64,000 bases of DNA. Origin: Cladobotryum mycophilum. Its lineage: Eukaryota; Ascomycota; Sordariomycetes; Hypocreales; Hypocreaceae. Shown piece by piece: positions 1 through 11,618 of the stretch (position 1 is its first letter; each line of letters begins with the position of its first letter). The notes below the pieces were generated by a model. That model saw only the letters and a program-made list of their open reading frames with translations. It searched no databases and was not told the DNA's origin. The stretch lies in the NCBI GenBank assembly GCA_036429605.1, contig JAVFKD010000002.1, positions 1,674,001 to 1,738,000 of the forward strand. The letters are read 5' to 3'. Both the position numbers and the translations under genes were made by a program.

Positions 1-3000
1 ATGTGAATTTGAGAAGGGGTTGGACCGGGCTCGATTGTGATATCATGATCATCTGAACAAGAATACTACATACTAGCTAGGTTTTTGCAAAGCGGACGCA
101 ATTCAGAGCTTGGCTACGTCAAGAAACTGGGAACATGAGATACATACATCATCGAATAAGGGGATAGAGATGCACGCTGAAACACTTGTGAAGACGCTAA
201 ACCGCCAGTAGAAGGCATCGTACTTTTACTACCAAGCACTACAAAAGTATTCTTCCAAGACTACCAAGCACCTTTGTTCATTGGCAAGTCACCAGAAATG
301 ATAGGGGACTTGATTTCTCTATCCGGATTGGATATACCGGACCTACGGAGTACAGTAAACGCAAACCAGCGGAGTGCATTTGTACCCAACACTGGGGTCT
401 AAAGGGCCTCTTAGACAGGAGAGAGATTAATGGGGTTAAAAAGTGTGGCCAAGGTACCGAGGATGGTTCGAGAACGACTACGTGGCCATGGATTCAACCA
501 TTAAAGATCGCCACCACGTCATCATTGGGGGGAGATGAGATGGCCATCAACCGTGCTATCACCCTCGTTGCGACCATCTCCCTTCGAGGAAGAGGAGCCT
601 TCGCTATGGGGAGGTCTTGCATCTTACTCATGTTTTTTACGTACCCTTGTTGCCAGTTCCGACTGGACCAGCGGGAAGAGCCTTGGGGGAGACAAACATG
701 GACTTCATGACGATGCCGGATGGTGCCGAAGCTTCAGCTACGCTATGGATTCGCAAGGATCGTAAGACAGCAGCGCTTCTCTAGGCTGTTCTGTGATGGC
801 ATGAGGTTTGCATACCGTCGTCTCTAGCTGCGAGATCCTCCTGCGCACGTTTGGTCTCGAGTGGCCGCCTGAAGACGCAGCGAAATGGCTAACGCGCGTA
901 CATACCGAAGCATCCAAACCTAAAGCTCAAATGGACCCCCTTCTACGACTCTGCTATTGGAGTGGGAAGGGCAAGAAAGAAGAAAAAAGTAGCTACGATG
1001 TTTCTCTGCAGAGTCAGGCGTATGAGTTAGATACCATCACAGTACGTACACCAAGCACACATCAAAGAGCTAGTCTAGTCACATATCACATCGACAAGGC
1101 TGATTACTGCCGTGCTGAAGAGCCAGTAACAACGACTGTCGGTGATTTGGTCGGGGCGTTAAAACATCACTACGGGCGGTGAGAATGAAGAATCTTCTTC
1201 CCTTGCTTGGACTTTTTGTCTATCAACCATTCGACTACTACTATCTTGTAAACTTTGCTTGCTTTTTGGTGATATGAATCCGTCCCGTGTATACATATGT
1301 ACAAGTATGTACATTGAAGAAAGAAGCAATTTGATAGCTTCTGGATCTCATGGTAGAAAAGTGGCACTGAGACAAGAGTCATGCAACTAACCTCTTTATG
1401 CTTCATTTTACCCTTTTGTACTGCACACCGTCTCTTCCGGTGGCTGGATTCGCCCTGCTTTGAGCCTCTGTTCCGTATCAATCCAATCCATGATTTCTCC
1501 CCAATGAAAAAATAAAACAAAAACTTGGAAACTTCTGATACGGCCTTTAGACAAATGCGGTGGGCAAAGCGGCATAGAATACGAAGCCTACCAAGGCACC
1601 GTTTTCCCGAAATGGTTGATGCGTATGGTACACTCCTCTGGGGGGGGGGTCCTGAATTGTCCTCTCCTCCTCCCCCCAAAAAATGCACGGATCCTTCACA
1701 GAGCTTTGCGTGCAGACTTTTATTGGGGCCGACCCGAACACAGTGAGATAGCTATCCGCGGGGGATGTTTCAAGCCTTTCAATCCAGCCAACTCCGCGGA
1801 AGGAAGAGACACAGCACAGTAGAGTACAGGAAGAACAATATGTGTGATGAACCAACACGCAGAAAGAAGGGCGTATGTTGGACATGAACAGAGCAGAGGG
1901 GGAAGGAAATCGTATCATCAATGCGCGGAGAGGTGACGACCGTCGGTCGGCAACTACTACGTTTGTCCTTGGCAGCAGGTCCGGGGGCCTCGTATCATGT
2001 ACGCTGTAACCTGTCACTTCTCATCACAGTCACTTTTTGTGCTTGATTTGACTCTTCCTACGCATCGCCGTCACCCGATGTGTATCCCGTGACACCAAAT
2101 TCCTTGTTCACGATCATCGCTCTCGAGCCAACCAGGACGTCGGTTTGTTCCCGACAAAGCCATTGGACACCGTCATCGAATGGGTGGAGAACAGCAGGGG
2201 TATGTCACTTGCCATTTGGCAAAACCCACTTGGGTCGTGCCAGGGTTTGAAAGTGGTTGTTTTTGTTTGGAGCGAGAACATACTTGTACATAAGAGAGAG
2301 AGATGATACCGTGACCCATGGCGGCCGCTGGATTGAGCTTGGCCAGAAAGCCACGCCATGCTCTTTGAAGGTCAAGAAAAAGGAAACAATATCGATCCCA
2401 CGTCTGCGGTAGTGGGAGGGGAGGAAGGGAGAGGCAAGGGTTAACGCCGACCGGATGGTGCCGCCAACAGGCGGAGTCTTGTTGAACTTGCCTGGAAGAA
2501 ATGGAGGGTGTGGTGCCAAGGAGAAGCCTCTCCGGCGGCGAGGCGAGGCGAGGCGAGCAGCACGATCTGCTTGAAGAGCCGGTACCAACACAAGGTAGGC
2601 GTAGTGCGTGCGCTTTGTGGCCCTGGCTACTGATGACGCCAAGGGGGCATCATCGCTAGTGCCGGTTGTTGTTCGTGTAGGCATTCATTCGCTTCCAGCC
2701 GTGCTAGGTCTTGGTCTGGGATTCCCTTTGAAGCCTGTGCCGGGAGGCAAAGGAAACAAAACGAAAAGAAACCAGGGAGGGTCTGGTCTGAAGGGGGAGG
2801 GAATGGAAGGGGGCGTGCTCTTCGACGTATGTATGTACTACTTGCCTTTCCCTACCTATGAGAAGCGGGTCGCTGGAGGGCGTGTGCTTGTTTTGCCCGT
2901 GGTTTGGCTGGCTGGCATGAGAAATGGGGGCGAGATGGGAGGACCCAGAAGACAGCACAATGTCTTGCCCTATGGCGGCAGAGGCCGTGCCTGAGTAAGA

Positions 3001-6000
3001 CATTTGGAGCTGTCAACCCAAGGGAGGCCATGGGATGAAAAAGAGGGGGGGAGGGAGAGAGAAATAAAACTGGGTTGCTGCGAATGGGGCATAAGTGGTA
3101 TGCACTTTTGTCTCAGTAGGCCCAGAACTACACTACTGCACGGCTTGACCAAAACTGACGGGAGGAGTGATCTAAAACGTGACCCTACTGTAAAAAAGGG
3201 TGAGACCAGCAGCAATGGCGTGCCTTGACGCGCAGTCGACATGTCCGCATTGGGACGCCCAGCTCCATCTCTGGACACGCAGCCAGCCACTAGTTGACCG
3301 AAACTGGCTGGATTAGTGCTGCTGCTTCGTTCTTCACGGCAGTGATTGACGTCCCTGTTGTCTCTGATCTCTCCTTTCCTCTCCTCTCCCTTCCTCTCCT
3401 CCATCCTCCCTCGCTCCATCTCTCATTCTCCGCAGTTCTGGAGAGGGGGGCAAACGCTAGTAAAGGGAGTGCAAGGGAGGGCAGAGTGATGAACAGGAAA
3501 AAGAAAAGAAAGAATGTACTTTGAAAAGAGTGTGACGATACTCATTTGCATCTTCTAATCAAGCATAGACCAGCGGTGAGTAAACGAAAAAAAAAAGATA
3601 TCGTCGTACGATAATACCGTAATAGTTTCGTGTTCCGATGCTACTGTGCCGTATGTAATAGAACTGTGATGATATCAAGGCCTGACCCGTGGGGATTCGC
3701 TGGCAGGGCCCGGCAGTCAACGTGTCCCTACAGGGCCAAACTATTCTTACTAAGTACCGAGGTACGTACCTTGTGTGTGATCAGGTACAAGTGCGAATTA
3801 TTGTTATTATTAAGTTGCTAATTACGATGTTTGGCGCACGGGCTGGCTGGCTGGGAGGAGGGAGGCTGTGGGAGGGGAGGGTCAGAGAGAGAGAGAGGGA
3901 GAGAGAGGGAGAAGGAAAAAGAACTTTGGGATGGATTTCATTCCGCTTCGCCAAGGCTCGGCTCGGACAGCCCTCGGGCGAATCAGTGAAATTGCCAGTC
4001 CCCAAGTTTAATGATTGCAAGGAATTAGTAAGTCTGGCAGGCCTTTGCATGCACTTGTTTGTTTGTTTGTTTGTTTATTTGGCTTGCCATGGGTAGATCA
4101 AAGCAGTTTGCTTGTTTGCTTGCTTGTTCGCTTGTGAGGCATACAAAGGAACTGTTTGCTTGGGAATAACTTGCATGCACGCAACTCTCTTTTGGACACG
4201 CTACCTATGACTTGCTTGATTTGACATCGCTCATCCCGAGCTGTTGGTGGCCACAGTGGAGCTTCAGATCAAGGTCCCAAATCCTTTCGGCGGCAGTTCC
4301 GCTGCCAAAGCAAAACAAGGGGAGGGAGGGGGCTTGACCAAGAAAATTTATCCTTGGAAGAGCCTCAATACCACGTAATAACCCCTGTGCCGCTGTGCTG
4401 TGTCCTGTGCTCGTCTGCTCATGCTTGCTTGCTGTCCCTCCCCCTGTGGCCCAATTTTGCTCCACGTCCTGTGCTGTGCTGTGTGTTGTGTGTGTGCCGT
4501 GGGACATCCAAGGGTCCTGGTCACTGTTGAGGCCGCATCTCAGGCCATCTGCGCGCCGGAGAGTCCGATTTGCAAAGAGAAGGGGGCACGAACAACAAAC
4601 CATCACGCGTGTCTGCCTGGTTTTTGCCCCTCCCCCTACCTACCTACTACTCCTGGTCGGTATGGGGTTCCGATCGATGGGAACAAATATTCCATGACGA
4701 TGGTTCCCTTGGTTCGAAATTTCTCCGTAAGCACGAGTCAAACCACTCATTCTCGGTCACAGAGTTGAAGGCGCGAAGAACGAGAAAGGACATACGTAGT
4801 CTTGGCCGCCCGTGCCAGCCATGCAAACACGTCCACTCCGGCATCGACGACGCGCGCAGCAAGCCTTCTTTTTTCTTCTTTCTCTCCCCTTCTCCATGTT
4901 GTTGTTGCTGCTGTTGTAGCTTGTCCGTATCTGCAGACACGCTAATACTGGAAGCTCGTAAAACTTTCAAGTCAAGAGATGACCTACGGAGGAATTTTCG
5001 GCGCCTTCACCGGTGAAAGCGTGTTGCCACCATGGGAGAGCTGTCAAATCAAGTCGAGGCGAAAACATACCCTGGAGTGAACGGACCAGCAGCACGCACT
5101 GAAAGCCTTGTTCAACATTTCCATTGCTACTTTTACGCATGAATTCACATGTCCAGAAGCTGCTGTTCCATTTGCGCGTTGATCTTTTTGTCATTGTCCT
5201 TCCATATTCAGTCGTCCGAGCCGTGTTGGAAGAAATGTAATACTTGTACTCCGTAGTTGATATCAAACCGACCGTGCGGGTCTTTGTTCATCATTACTAT
5301 GGAGAAGGAATACTACGTGATCATAATGATTGAGATTTGGCACATCCCCCATATTGAAATGATCAATCAGTTACCATGTCTATCCTTGCGCTGGTTACAC
5401 ACAGGTTTGGGGGCCGAAATGATACATTGCCTTGCAGCGTAGCACAGAGATCTCTCTCCTGAAAGACAGTCTGGCTTTTGTTTTGTTTCCGATTACCCAA
5501 TGCATGCAGAATCTTCCCTCGCCCATCGAGGAGCAAAAACTGGGCTGCGACATTGTGTGTGCAAGTGGAGAGGCCGCAACGTGGCCGCAGTTTGGGGGCG
5601 AGAGACATTTGGGTAGCTGTTCCAGATGCCTTTCTCCCCGTCAGACGAACGACTGGACGAACTCTCCAGATGTCTCTCGATCGTGAGATGGTCCCGGATG
5701 CTTGTTGTGTGAGACTTCCCTCTCAAGCCACTTTTATTTTTATTTTATTTCATTTGTGAGCGATGATAGCCCACCAAAGACATGGGGAGGGGACGGACAG
5801 GATGGAACCCCTGGGTTCTTTTACTTTTAATTTTTTTGCCGAGCTTGGGATAAGCAGCCATGTCGGTAGCGAGATGTTCACCTGCGTGTAGCAATTACGG
5901 TTATTCGGATGATATAACCTGATTGAGTATTCGCATGTCACTGGGTTACTACTAGGTTTATTTGACAACGTGGTTTTCATTGCTATCCCAGAAGATTGCA

Positions 6001-6226
6001 GGCATTTTTCCGAGGCTGAGGCGTAGAGCATAACGCCTCTCCCCTCCATGTTGCCCTTCGTTACCGGCTTTCATTCAGGAGGAGATTTCATGGATACGTG
6101 TCCCTGCCGATCAATAGGAAGGCTTACATCCGGGTAAAATCCATGTATTAATCGTCATCACTTCTCATATCGAACATCTTGATCGTAATTACATGCTCTC
6201 CTTGTCGCCTCGCCTCCCATCCCCCA
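1..6226. other. long gene-free region
   Basis: I see no gene I can support on either strand in the first 6.2 kb. The open frames are short, overlap each other on both strands, and match no family I recognise. The stretch is rich in pyrimidine tracts and simple repeats, for example CTGG and GAGA tracts near 3840-3915, TTTG repeats near 4054-4078 and TTGC repeats near 4105-4135. It could be the long upstream region of a gene beyond the left edge, hold a non-coding transcript, or be plain intergenic DNA. Confidence 0.6.
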
Positions 6227-8008
6227 TCATGTTGCCCCAACACGCCCGCTCTGCAAGCCTCGGATGGCCACCATGGCACCCCAAGCCCCGGGGTCAGGAG
6301 GCAACTCCTTGCCTTCATTTGATCCACCGACGTAGGTTGCCCTTCCTAGCCTAGGCTTCATCTTCTTCGTGGCATCAGCTCCGTCGACTGCCGCCTTGAC
6401 GCCGTCGTCGAAGCCGGACTCGCCCAGGACAGCTGCAAAGGGGATCAAGGTGTCCATGACAGTGCGGTCTCCCACCTTGGCCGGCGTATATCTCCTTAGG
6501 TTCTCAAGAGCAGTAGACAGTGCGGTGCCCCATAGAGCAGTGGGATCCTTGGAGGTTGTTGCTAGCTCAATGTTCTTCTCAACTGCCGCGCGGAGGGAGA
6601 CGAAGAAGATGCCAAGGATGCCACCAAGAGTTCCGCCCATCTTACTCTCCACAATGTCCTCTAGTTCAAGGAGAACCTTGACAACGGAGCCTGACTTGGC
6701 TAGGCCTCCGTCAAGTGCCGCGAGCAAGGATGTAGCTCCTGTCTTCAGAGTCTCACCGCAGTCGCCGTCACCCATGACAGTATCCCACTTTGTGAGATCT
6801 GGCTCAGCCTTAACGAGATCCTCGCAGGCTGCTCGTAGCATGGTCTCTAGAGTAGCGGGGTCAATCTTCAAGTCCCGCTTCTCGTCGACCGTCTTGACTT
6901 CCTCCTTGGGCGGCTGGACGAGCTGCTGCTGTCGGGTACGACGTCGTGTCTGGGAGCCGGCCATAGACTCCCAGTAGGTGTTTGTCTTGACGTCGAAGAA
7001 GGCCTTGATCTCATCAACCGAGTACCGGCAGTTCTTAGCGGCTGCTGTGACGTTGATGACGGATACAGAGAATGCCGGTGCATTGAGCGAGGTCTCGAGG
7101 AAGCCCGCGCAAACACGAACTGGTTCGATCTTCCAGTCCTTGGCCAACTGCTCGAGGACTTCATCAACGAGCGCCCCCATTTCCAGGTGTGACATGCCGC
7201 CAAAGTTGCTGATCAGGAGAATTGTTTCATCTCCAGGGCTAAACTTGACGTAGCCTCTTTCGGGGTCGTTCTCATCTAAGCAGTGCTTCAGAACCTGCTC
7301 GACAAGCTCGGAAGCCGATGGAGCTGGTGACAGCTTCTTGTAACCAGGCTCATTGTGGGGGCCAGTGCCCAGTTCGACCTCGTCTTCCTGGAGCATACCA
7401 TGCTCAGTTCGTCCTGGAACATGGCAGTGGTCTAGTGTTGCTGCGATGGAGACGATCTGCTGGGAGAAAGCCACGCCGAGGCCATATACCTCGTCGAGCG
7501 ACGCTCCGGCGCCAGCTGCTCCGCCCATGACTTTGAGAACGCCAATTTGGCCTGCGAGACCTCGACGGCCTACCATGCTTCCATTTTTGCCTACGGATAC
7601 ATCATCACCGCAGATGATGACCCTGCAGTTATGGCCTTTGGCATTTGCCTTTTCGTTGGCTAAACCAAAGTGCAGGCAGTCGCCTGTATAGTTTGTGATG
7701 ACTAGAATTGTGCCCTTGTCGCTGGGCACAGCTTCTACCGCTGCGACAATCTGCTTGGTGCTGGGACTTGCGAATATATCACCTCCGACCGAGGCTGTGA
7801 GCATATTCTGTCCAACGTAGCCCGTCCATGCTGGTTCGTGACCAGAGCCGCCTCCGCTGATGAGCGAGACCTTGGATTTGTCGTACGTGGTATCGAAGAC
7901 GACCCTGTTGGTCTCGTCGAGGCTCAGAGAAGGGTTATATGTGATGATTCCCCTCAAAGCCTTGTTGACAAGACCGTCCGGTGAGTTGAACAAGTGTCGT
8001 TTAGACAT
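6227..8008 (-). CDS. dihydroxyacetone/erythrulose kinase family protein (DhaK-DhaL fusion)
   Basis: This single-exon gene encodes 593 aa, the usual size of ATP-dependent fungal and animal Dha kinases. The N-terminal DhaK domain shows GGGSGHEP (about residues 52-59) and the covalent substrate-binding His in GTGPHNEPG (His218). An Arg/Gln-rich linker follows, then a DhaL ATP-binding domain with MGDGDCGETL and the GGTLGG and MDTLIPFA segments. The ATG at 8008 is chosen because the family-like sequence starts there; the frame is open a further 19 codons upstream. The family phosphorylates dihydroxyacetone, glyceraldehyde or, in tetritol pathways, erythrulose. It lies head to head with an RpiB-type isomerase and close to a TIM paralogue, so I favour a tetrulose kinase (Yarrowia EYK1 type). 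A plain glycerol-pathway DAK remains possible. Probably cytosolic. Confidence 0.93.
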   Translation of the reverse strand: MSKRHLFNSPDGLVNKALRGIITYNPSLSLDETNRVVFDTTYDKSKVSLISGGGSGHEPAWTGYVGQNMLTASVGGDIFASPSTKQIVAAVEAVPSDKGTILVITNYTGDCLHFGLANEKANAKGHNCRVIICGDDVSVGKNGSMVGRRGLAGQIGVLKVMGGAAGAGASLDEVYGLGVAFSQQIVSIAATLDHCHVPGRTEHGMLQEDEVELGTGPHNEPGYKKLSPAPSASELVEQVLKHCLDENDPERGYVKFSPGDETILLISNFGGMSHLEMGALVDEVLEQLAKDWKIEPVRVCAGFLETSLNAPAFSVSVINVTAAAKNCRYSVDEIKAFFDVKTNTYWESMAGSQTRRRTRQQQLVQPPKEEVKTVDEKRDLKIDPATLETMLRAACEDLVKAEPDLTKWDTVMGDGDCGETLKTGATSLLAALDGGLAKSGSVVKVLLELEDIVESKMGGTLGGILGIFFVSLRAAVEKNIELATTSKDPTALWGTALSTALENLRRYTPAKVGDRTVMDTLIPFAAVLGESGFDDGVKAAVDGADATKKMKPRLGRATYVGGSNEGKELPPDPGAWGAMVAIRGLQSGRVGAT

Positions 8009-8767
8009 GGTTTCGATGTGAGATGGTTCGTTGAAAGGATGATGTTGATGCCGATTGACACCCAATCTTTAGGAAGACGGAGAGGATATACCTGACGATC
8101 TATCCGGAACCGAAAGCTCCTACATCGGAGATCCTGTACAGATCAGGCAATTAGCTGTCCTGGTTGTTGTCACCCCATTATTGGCGATTCAGAGCTCCTG
8201 TATGCCAAGGTCAAGTGGCGAAGGAGGTCAACCACTATCACCAACCTCGCAGCTTTTGCGGGTGCCCCAACGCAAATTCATGACATATTCCTGATACAGC
8301 TCTACCTTTCCCCGCACATCGCAACCATGTTCGGATGTTGAGATGGATCCAAGATATCGAATTGGATATTGGAATTCTAGGCTTCTGGTCTCCCAACTGC
8401 TTGGCCCGGATTTCCCGATTAGGCAATCCGAGCATCCAAGTCCACACCACCAACCCACAAAATCTGGGGGGCGATGACCCCACAGAATAGCTATCCGGCA
8501 GAGAGATCAAGCTACGGATTGACTACTCTGTCATAGTTGGGAAGCTATGAGTGTTTGACGCGGGGATGATACGGGGGTGGTGGGCCGTGTTGGTGGCGGT
8601 ATGTAAACAAGACAATGCAGACCCGAAGTTCGGATCTGGGTTTGAGGTTCATAAGACACTTTTGCAGAAACTTTCCAGATTATCTACAATCACTCAGGCA
8701 AACGACATCAATTTTGAGCCATCTAATACGCTGCAAAATTCTGCAACAATCCCCCAAGACTGTCAAA
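8009..8767. promoter_or_regulatory. shared divergent promoter of kinase and RpiB genes
   Basis: About 760 bp separate the two divergent start codons. Two copies of GTTCGGAT lie here (8329-8336 and 8628-8635), and a related GTTCGGAG lies upstream of the TIM-like gene (9755-9762). TATCCGG also occurs twice (near 8101 and 8492). These could be operator sites for one regulator, but this is inference from repetition only. Confidence 0.4.
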
Positions 8768-9315
8768 ATGGCACCAACGTGGAGGATCGCGATGGGCTGT
8801 GATGTAAGTCGACTTGCAGCAAGCCATGTGGCTATTTTCAGCGAACAAACCATGGGACGAATTGCTAACTTGATCGTGAAATTACTCAGGAAGCCGGCGT
8901 CAACTACAAAAACACCATCAAGCGAGACTTTGAATCCGACAGTCGAGTTGCCGAAGTAATCGACGTTGGCTCAGATGACGCCTCTGACAAGACAGCCTAC
9001 CCTCTACGAGCCGCAGCAGCAGCCCGCCTCGTAGCCGAGGGCAAGGCAGACCGCGCATTACTCATCTGCGGCACTGGCCTGGGAGTCGCCATCTCAGCCA
9101 ACAAGGTCAAAGGAGTTCGAGCCGTGACAGCCCACGACAGCTTCAGCGTCGAAAGGAGCGTCAAGAGCAACAACGCCCAGGTGCTCTGTATGGGCGAGCG
9201 AGTGGTTGGACTGGAGCTGGCGAGGAGATTGGCTACGGAGTGGCTTGGATACGAGTTTGACCCGACCAGCGCGAGTGCTGCCAAGGTTGAGGAGATTGGG
9301 CACCTTGAACAATAA
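8768..9315 (+). CDS. RpiB/LacAB-family sugar-phosphate isomerase (putative tetrulose-4-phosphate isomerase)
   Basis: Two exons, 8768-8803 and 8890-9315, encode 153 aa, a typical RpiB length. The 86-nt intron has a GTAAGT donor and a CTCAG acceptor. The start MAPTWRIAMGCDEAG aligns with the family opening (IAIGSDHAG in ribose-5-phosphate isomerase B), keeping the Asp but with Glu where RpiB has His. The catalytic Cys is present in ICGTGLG (Cys72), and NNAQVLCMGERVVG matches the conserved C-terminal block. RpiB-type enzymes interconvert aldose and ketose phosphates. In bacterial erythritol catabolism EryI/DerI acts on D-erythrulose 4-phosphate, and Yarrowia EYI2 is a comparable fungal enzyme. 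The neighbours (Dha-type kinase, TIM paralogue) favour that role over ribose-5-phosphate isomerisation. Confidence 0.9.
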
Positions 9316-10017
9316 TGAACGTATGATTTTTGTTTTTGTTTTTTTTTGCAGCCCAAGTTTGCTAGAGATGGGTTGTCCGGTGCTATGTGAATGCATGCAT
9401 ATGTATGTATGTACTAGATACAGTGGAAAGACCCGGATGCGCGTGGGATACTCAATGCGGTAATGGTAATGCAGGTACCTGAGCCAGAGCCAAGGGGGTT
9501 GGAGGAAAACATTCAGTTGGGCGGCGTTTCGGTCCCTGCAATACATACGCCAAAAGAATACGGGGGAGTAGAGAGCATTTTAGACAAAATTACTATTTTT
9601 GTTACCTTTTAATTGAATCTAGATGGGTCTAGAAGCTTCACATTTCTGCCCCAACCATCCAAGTCTTTGTTTTGGCTGACCGCAACCGGAGTTCAAAACC
9701 CGTTGAAACGCAACGGCCGGGGATCCGTCCCGGCATTCCCGAAGCGGAATGGATGTTCGGAGCCGGTGGCGGAAGCTTTGGCCCTTGCTTCCCCGGTGTG
9801 GCGGTACGTTACGGTGACACAAAGCGGTCACACACGCCACGCTTCCTTTCGGCTAACCTAGTCTTTGCTCTATAATACTCTTTTGACCGGGTTCGTATCA
9901 CCTTTAATCAAACGTCCTTGAAGAACGGCTGAGGGAATCCTTGCACACATACACACACAGCGAGAGAAGGAGAGAGAGAGAGAGAGTCACAGCATCAATT
10001 CATCTCGGGGGCAAATC
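9316..10017. other. intergenic, 3' end of RpiB gene and promoter of TIM-like gene
   Basis: No gene seen. A GTTCGGAG box lies at 9755-9762 in a GC-rich patch containing several CGG and CCG triplets, compatible with zinc-cluster regulator sites. A GA-rich tract (about 9960-9986) lies in the presumed 5' leader just before the start codon at 10018. Confidence 0.5.
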
Positions 10018-10791
10018 ATGACTGACTCAACAAGTCGTCGACGGCTCATCGGCCTGTCGACCAAGATGTACTTTTCCCTCGCCAAGACACACGACTTCAC
10101 AAAGAGCTTCCTGGACCATCTGTCTAGCCTTTCGCAGGAGGAGCTGACGAAAGTCGACATCTTTGTCATTCCGGACTTTGTCTCCTTGGCCAATACGATT
10201 TCTCAGCTGCGATCCGGCCCAGTCCCCATCTGGCCTGGTGCACAGGACTGCCACTGGGAGGACCACGGAGCCTTCACGGGGGAGGTTAGCCCTTCTGTCT
10301 TGAGCGACGCTGGGGTCAAGATAGTAGAGGTCGGGCACGCGGAGCGCAGGCGGATATTCGGTGAGGACGATGCCATGACCGCGAGGAAGGCCGCGGCAGT
10401 GAGCCGGAATGGCATGATTCCCCTGGTCTGCATTGGTGAGAAGACGCAAGGCGATATTCGCGTGGCAGTTGATGAGTGCCATGTCCAGGTCAAGGCAGTC
10501 ATGAGCGCGGTGCCGGATGAGGCGGAAGTCGTTCTCGCTTATGAGCCCGTATGGGCCATTGGCGCGAGCCAGCCGGCCGGGGAGGCACACATTCTCGCCG
10601 CGGTCGAGGGCATCAGAGGGCTGGAGTGCGTGAAGAGCAGGAAAGGGACTACGAGGGTGCTGTACGGTGGAAGCGCGGGGCCGGGCCTGTACGCTCGACT
10701 CAAGGACGGACTAGACGGCTTGTTTCTGGGCAGATTTGGACATGATCCGGCGCAGTTTGTCAAGACTATCCGTGAAGTAGCAGAGGCATGA
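10018..10791 (+). CDS. triosephosphate isomerase paralogue (putative L-erythrulose-phosphate isomerase)
   Basis: A single exon encodes 257 aa with a TIM-barrel isomerase pattern. The catalytic residues are visible: Lys16 in STKMYF, His107 in EVGHAERRR (canonical ILGHSERR) and Glu176 in AYEPVWAIG, plus the phosphate-binding YGGSAG. It is clearly not the housekeeping enzyme. The canonical Asn two residues before the Lys (N-x-K) is Ser, the loop-6 segment after VWAIG is altered (ASQPA rather than TGKTA), and there are no introns. EryH/LerI of bacteria and EYI1 of Yarrowia are TIM paralogues that isomerise erythrulose phosphates in erythritol or L-threitol use. Its position 700 bp after the RpiB gene supports that assignment. 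Substrate specificity is inferred. Confidence 0.88.
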   Translation: MTDSTSRRRLIGLSTKMYFSLAKTHDFTKSFLDHLSSLSQEELTKVDIFVIPDFVSLANTISQLRSGPVPIWPGAQDCHWEDHGAFTGEVSPSVLSDAGVKIVEVGHAERRRIFGEDDAMTARKAAAVSRNGMIPLVCIGEKTQGDIRVAVDECHVQVKAVMSAVPDEAEVVLAYEPVWAIGASQPAGEAHILAAVEGIRGLECVKSRKGTTRVLYGGSAGPGLYARLKDGLDGLFLGRFGHDPAQFVKTIREVAEA

Positions 10792-11618
10792 GGTTGGCTA
10801 TCAAGTTCTGAAAGTCATGCCTATGCCTCTTACAAATGTTTCCACAACCAGGAGGACTCTGCAATGGGAGAAATTCGCATTAGATCGGCTTACAGAAATG
10901 GATTCTTCGTTTATTCCCGGACAAAAAGACCCTGCAATCACTTGGCCCTTGCCTTGATCCAATATAATCGGAGCTGTGGTTGTTGTCGAGGGATTTACTA
11001 ATCAGCAGTAGTTCGAATCCACCAAACCAGTTCTTTAAATGTGTCTCAGCGGTTTCTTTAGGGTTTATGCTTTTCTCCATCAGAAGTGAGGCATTTGAAC
11101 GTCAATGTAACGTTTAATGGGGGGTCAGTTAACTCCCATCTTATCAGATCTAGACCCAGGAGTCATCAGCGCGGCCATTGTCGGATACCCCCGGCGAACG
11201 TTGAGCACATGCTTCTTCTCCCATTTGTATTGTTCTGCGAGCGATGCCGGATGTTGTAATCGTCATAATGCTATCAGATAGAGAGACCCAATTGAACCGG
11301 CTCAACCCTACCCCTCTTTTTAATCTATCTATATAGCATCGTAATTCTTTTCTCAATTGCCGCACACTTTTCTGAATCTCTTGTTTTCACAACTTCAACT
11401 CCATTCAATTCCGTTATTCAACCAAATTCTCCAACAAAAAAGCTACCAAAGACTCAATTCATAGTTTGTCCTAGATGTCAGGTAATAGCTGGGATATACT
11501 GTATCTAATGCTAATAGGTTGAATCTCTCATCAATCGGTACCTCGCCCCCGGGGTTGCTTCCTCAGCCATGGAACCATTCGGTGGTAGTTTTGTCCGGAC
11601 ATGATCATGTCTCTTCAG
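10792..11618. other. intergenic and 5' leader of THI4
   Basis: No coding gene seen. A TTCGAATCC string near 11009 resembles a tRNA B box, but no cloverleaf forms around it. The right-hand part is A/C-rich leader sequence typical of strong fungal promoters and leads into the riboswitch-containing leader intron. Confidence 0.45.

Noticed and set aside
808..1182. 124-aa open frame in the left gene-free region
   Set aside because: It begins at a non-ATG codon and shows no family feature or splice-supported extension.
10940..11030. tRNA-like B box (TTCGAATCC)
   Set aside because: No matching A box, acceptor stem or anticodon arm could be folded around it.
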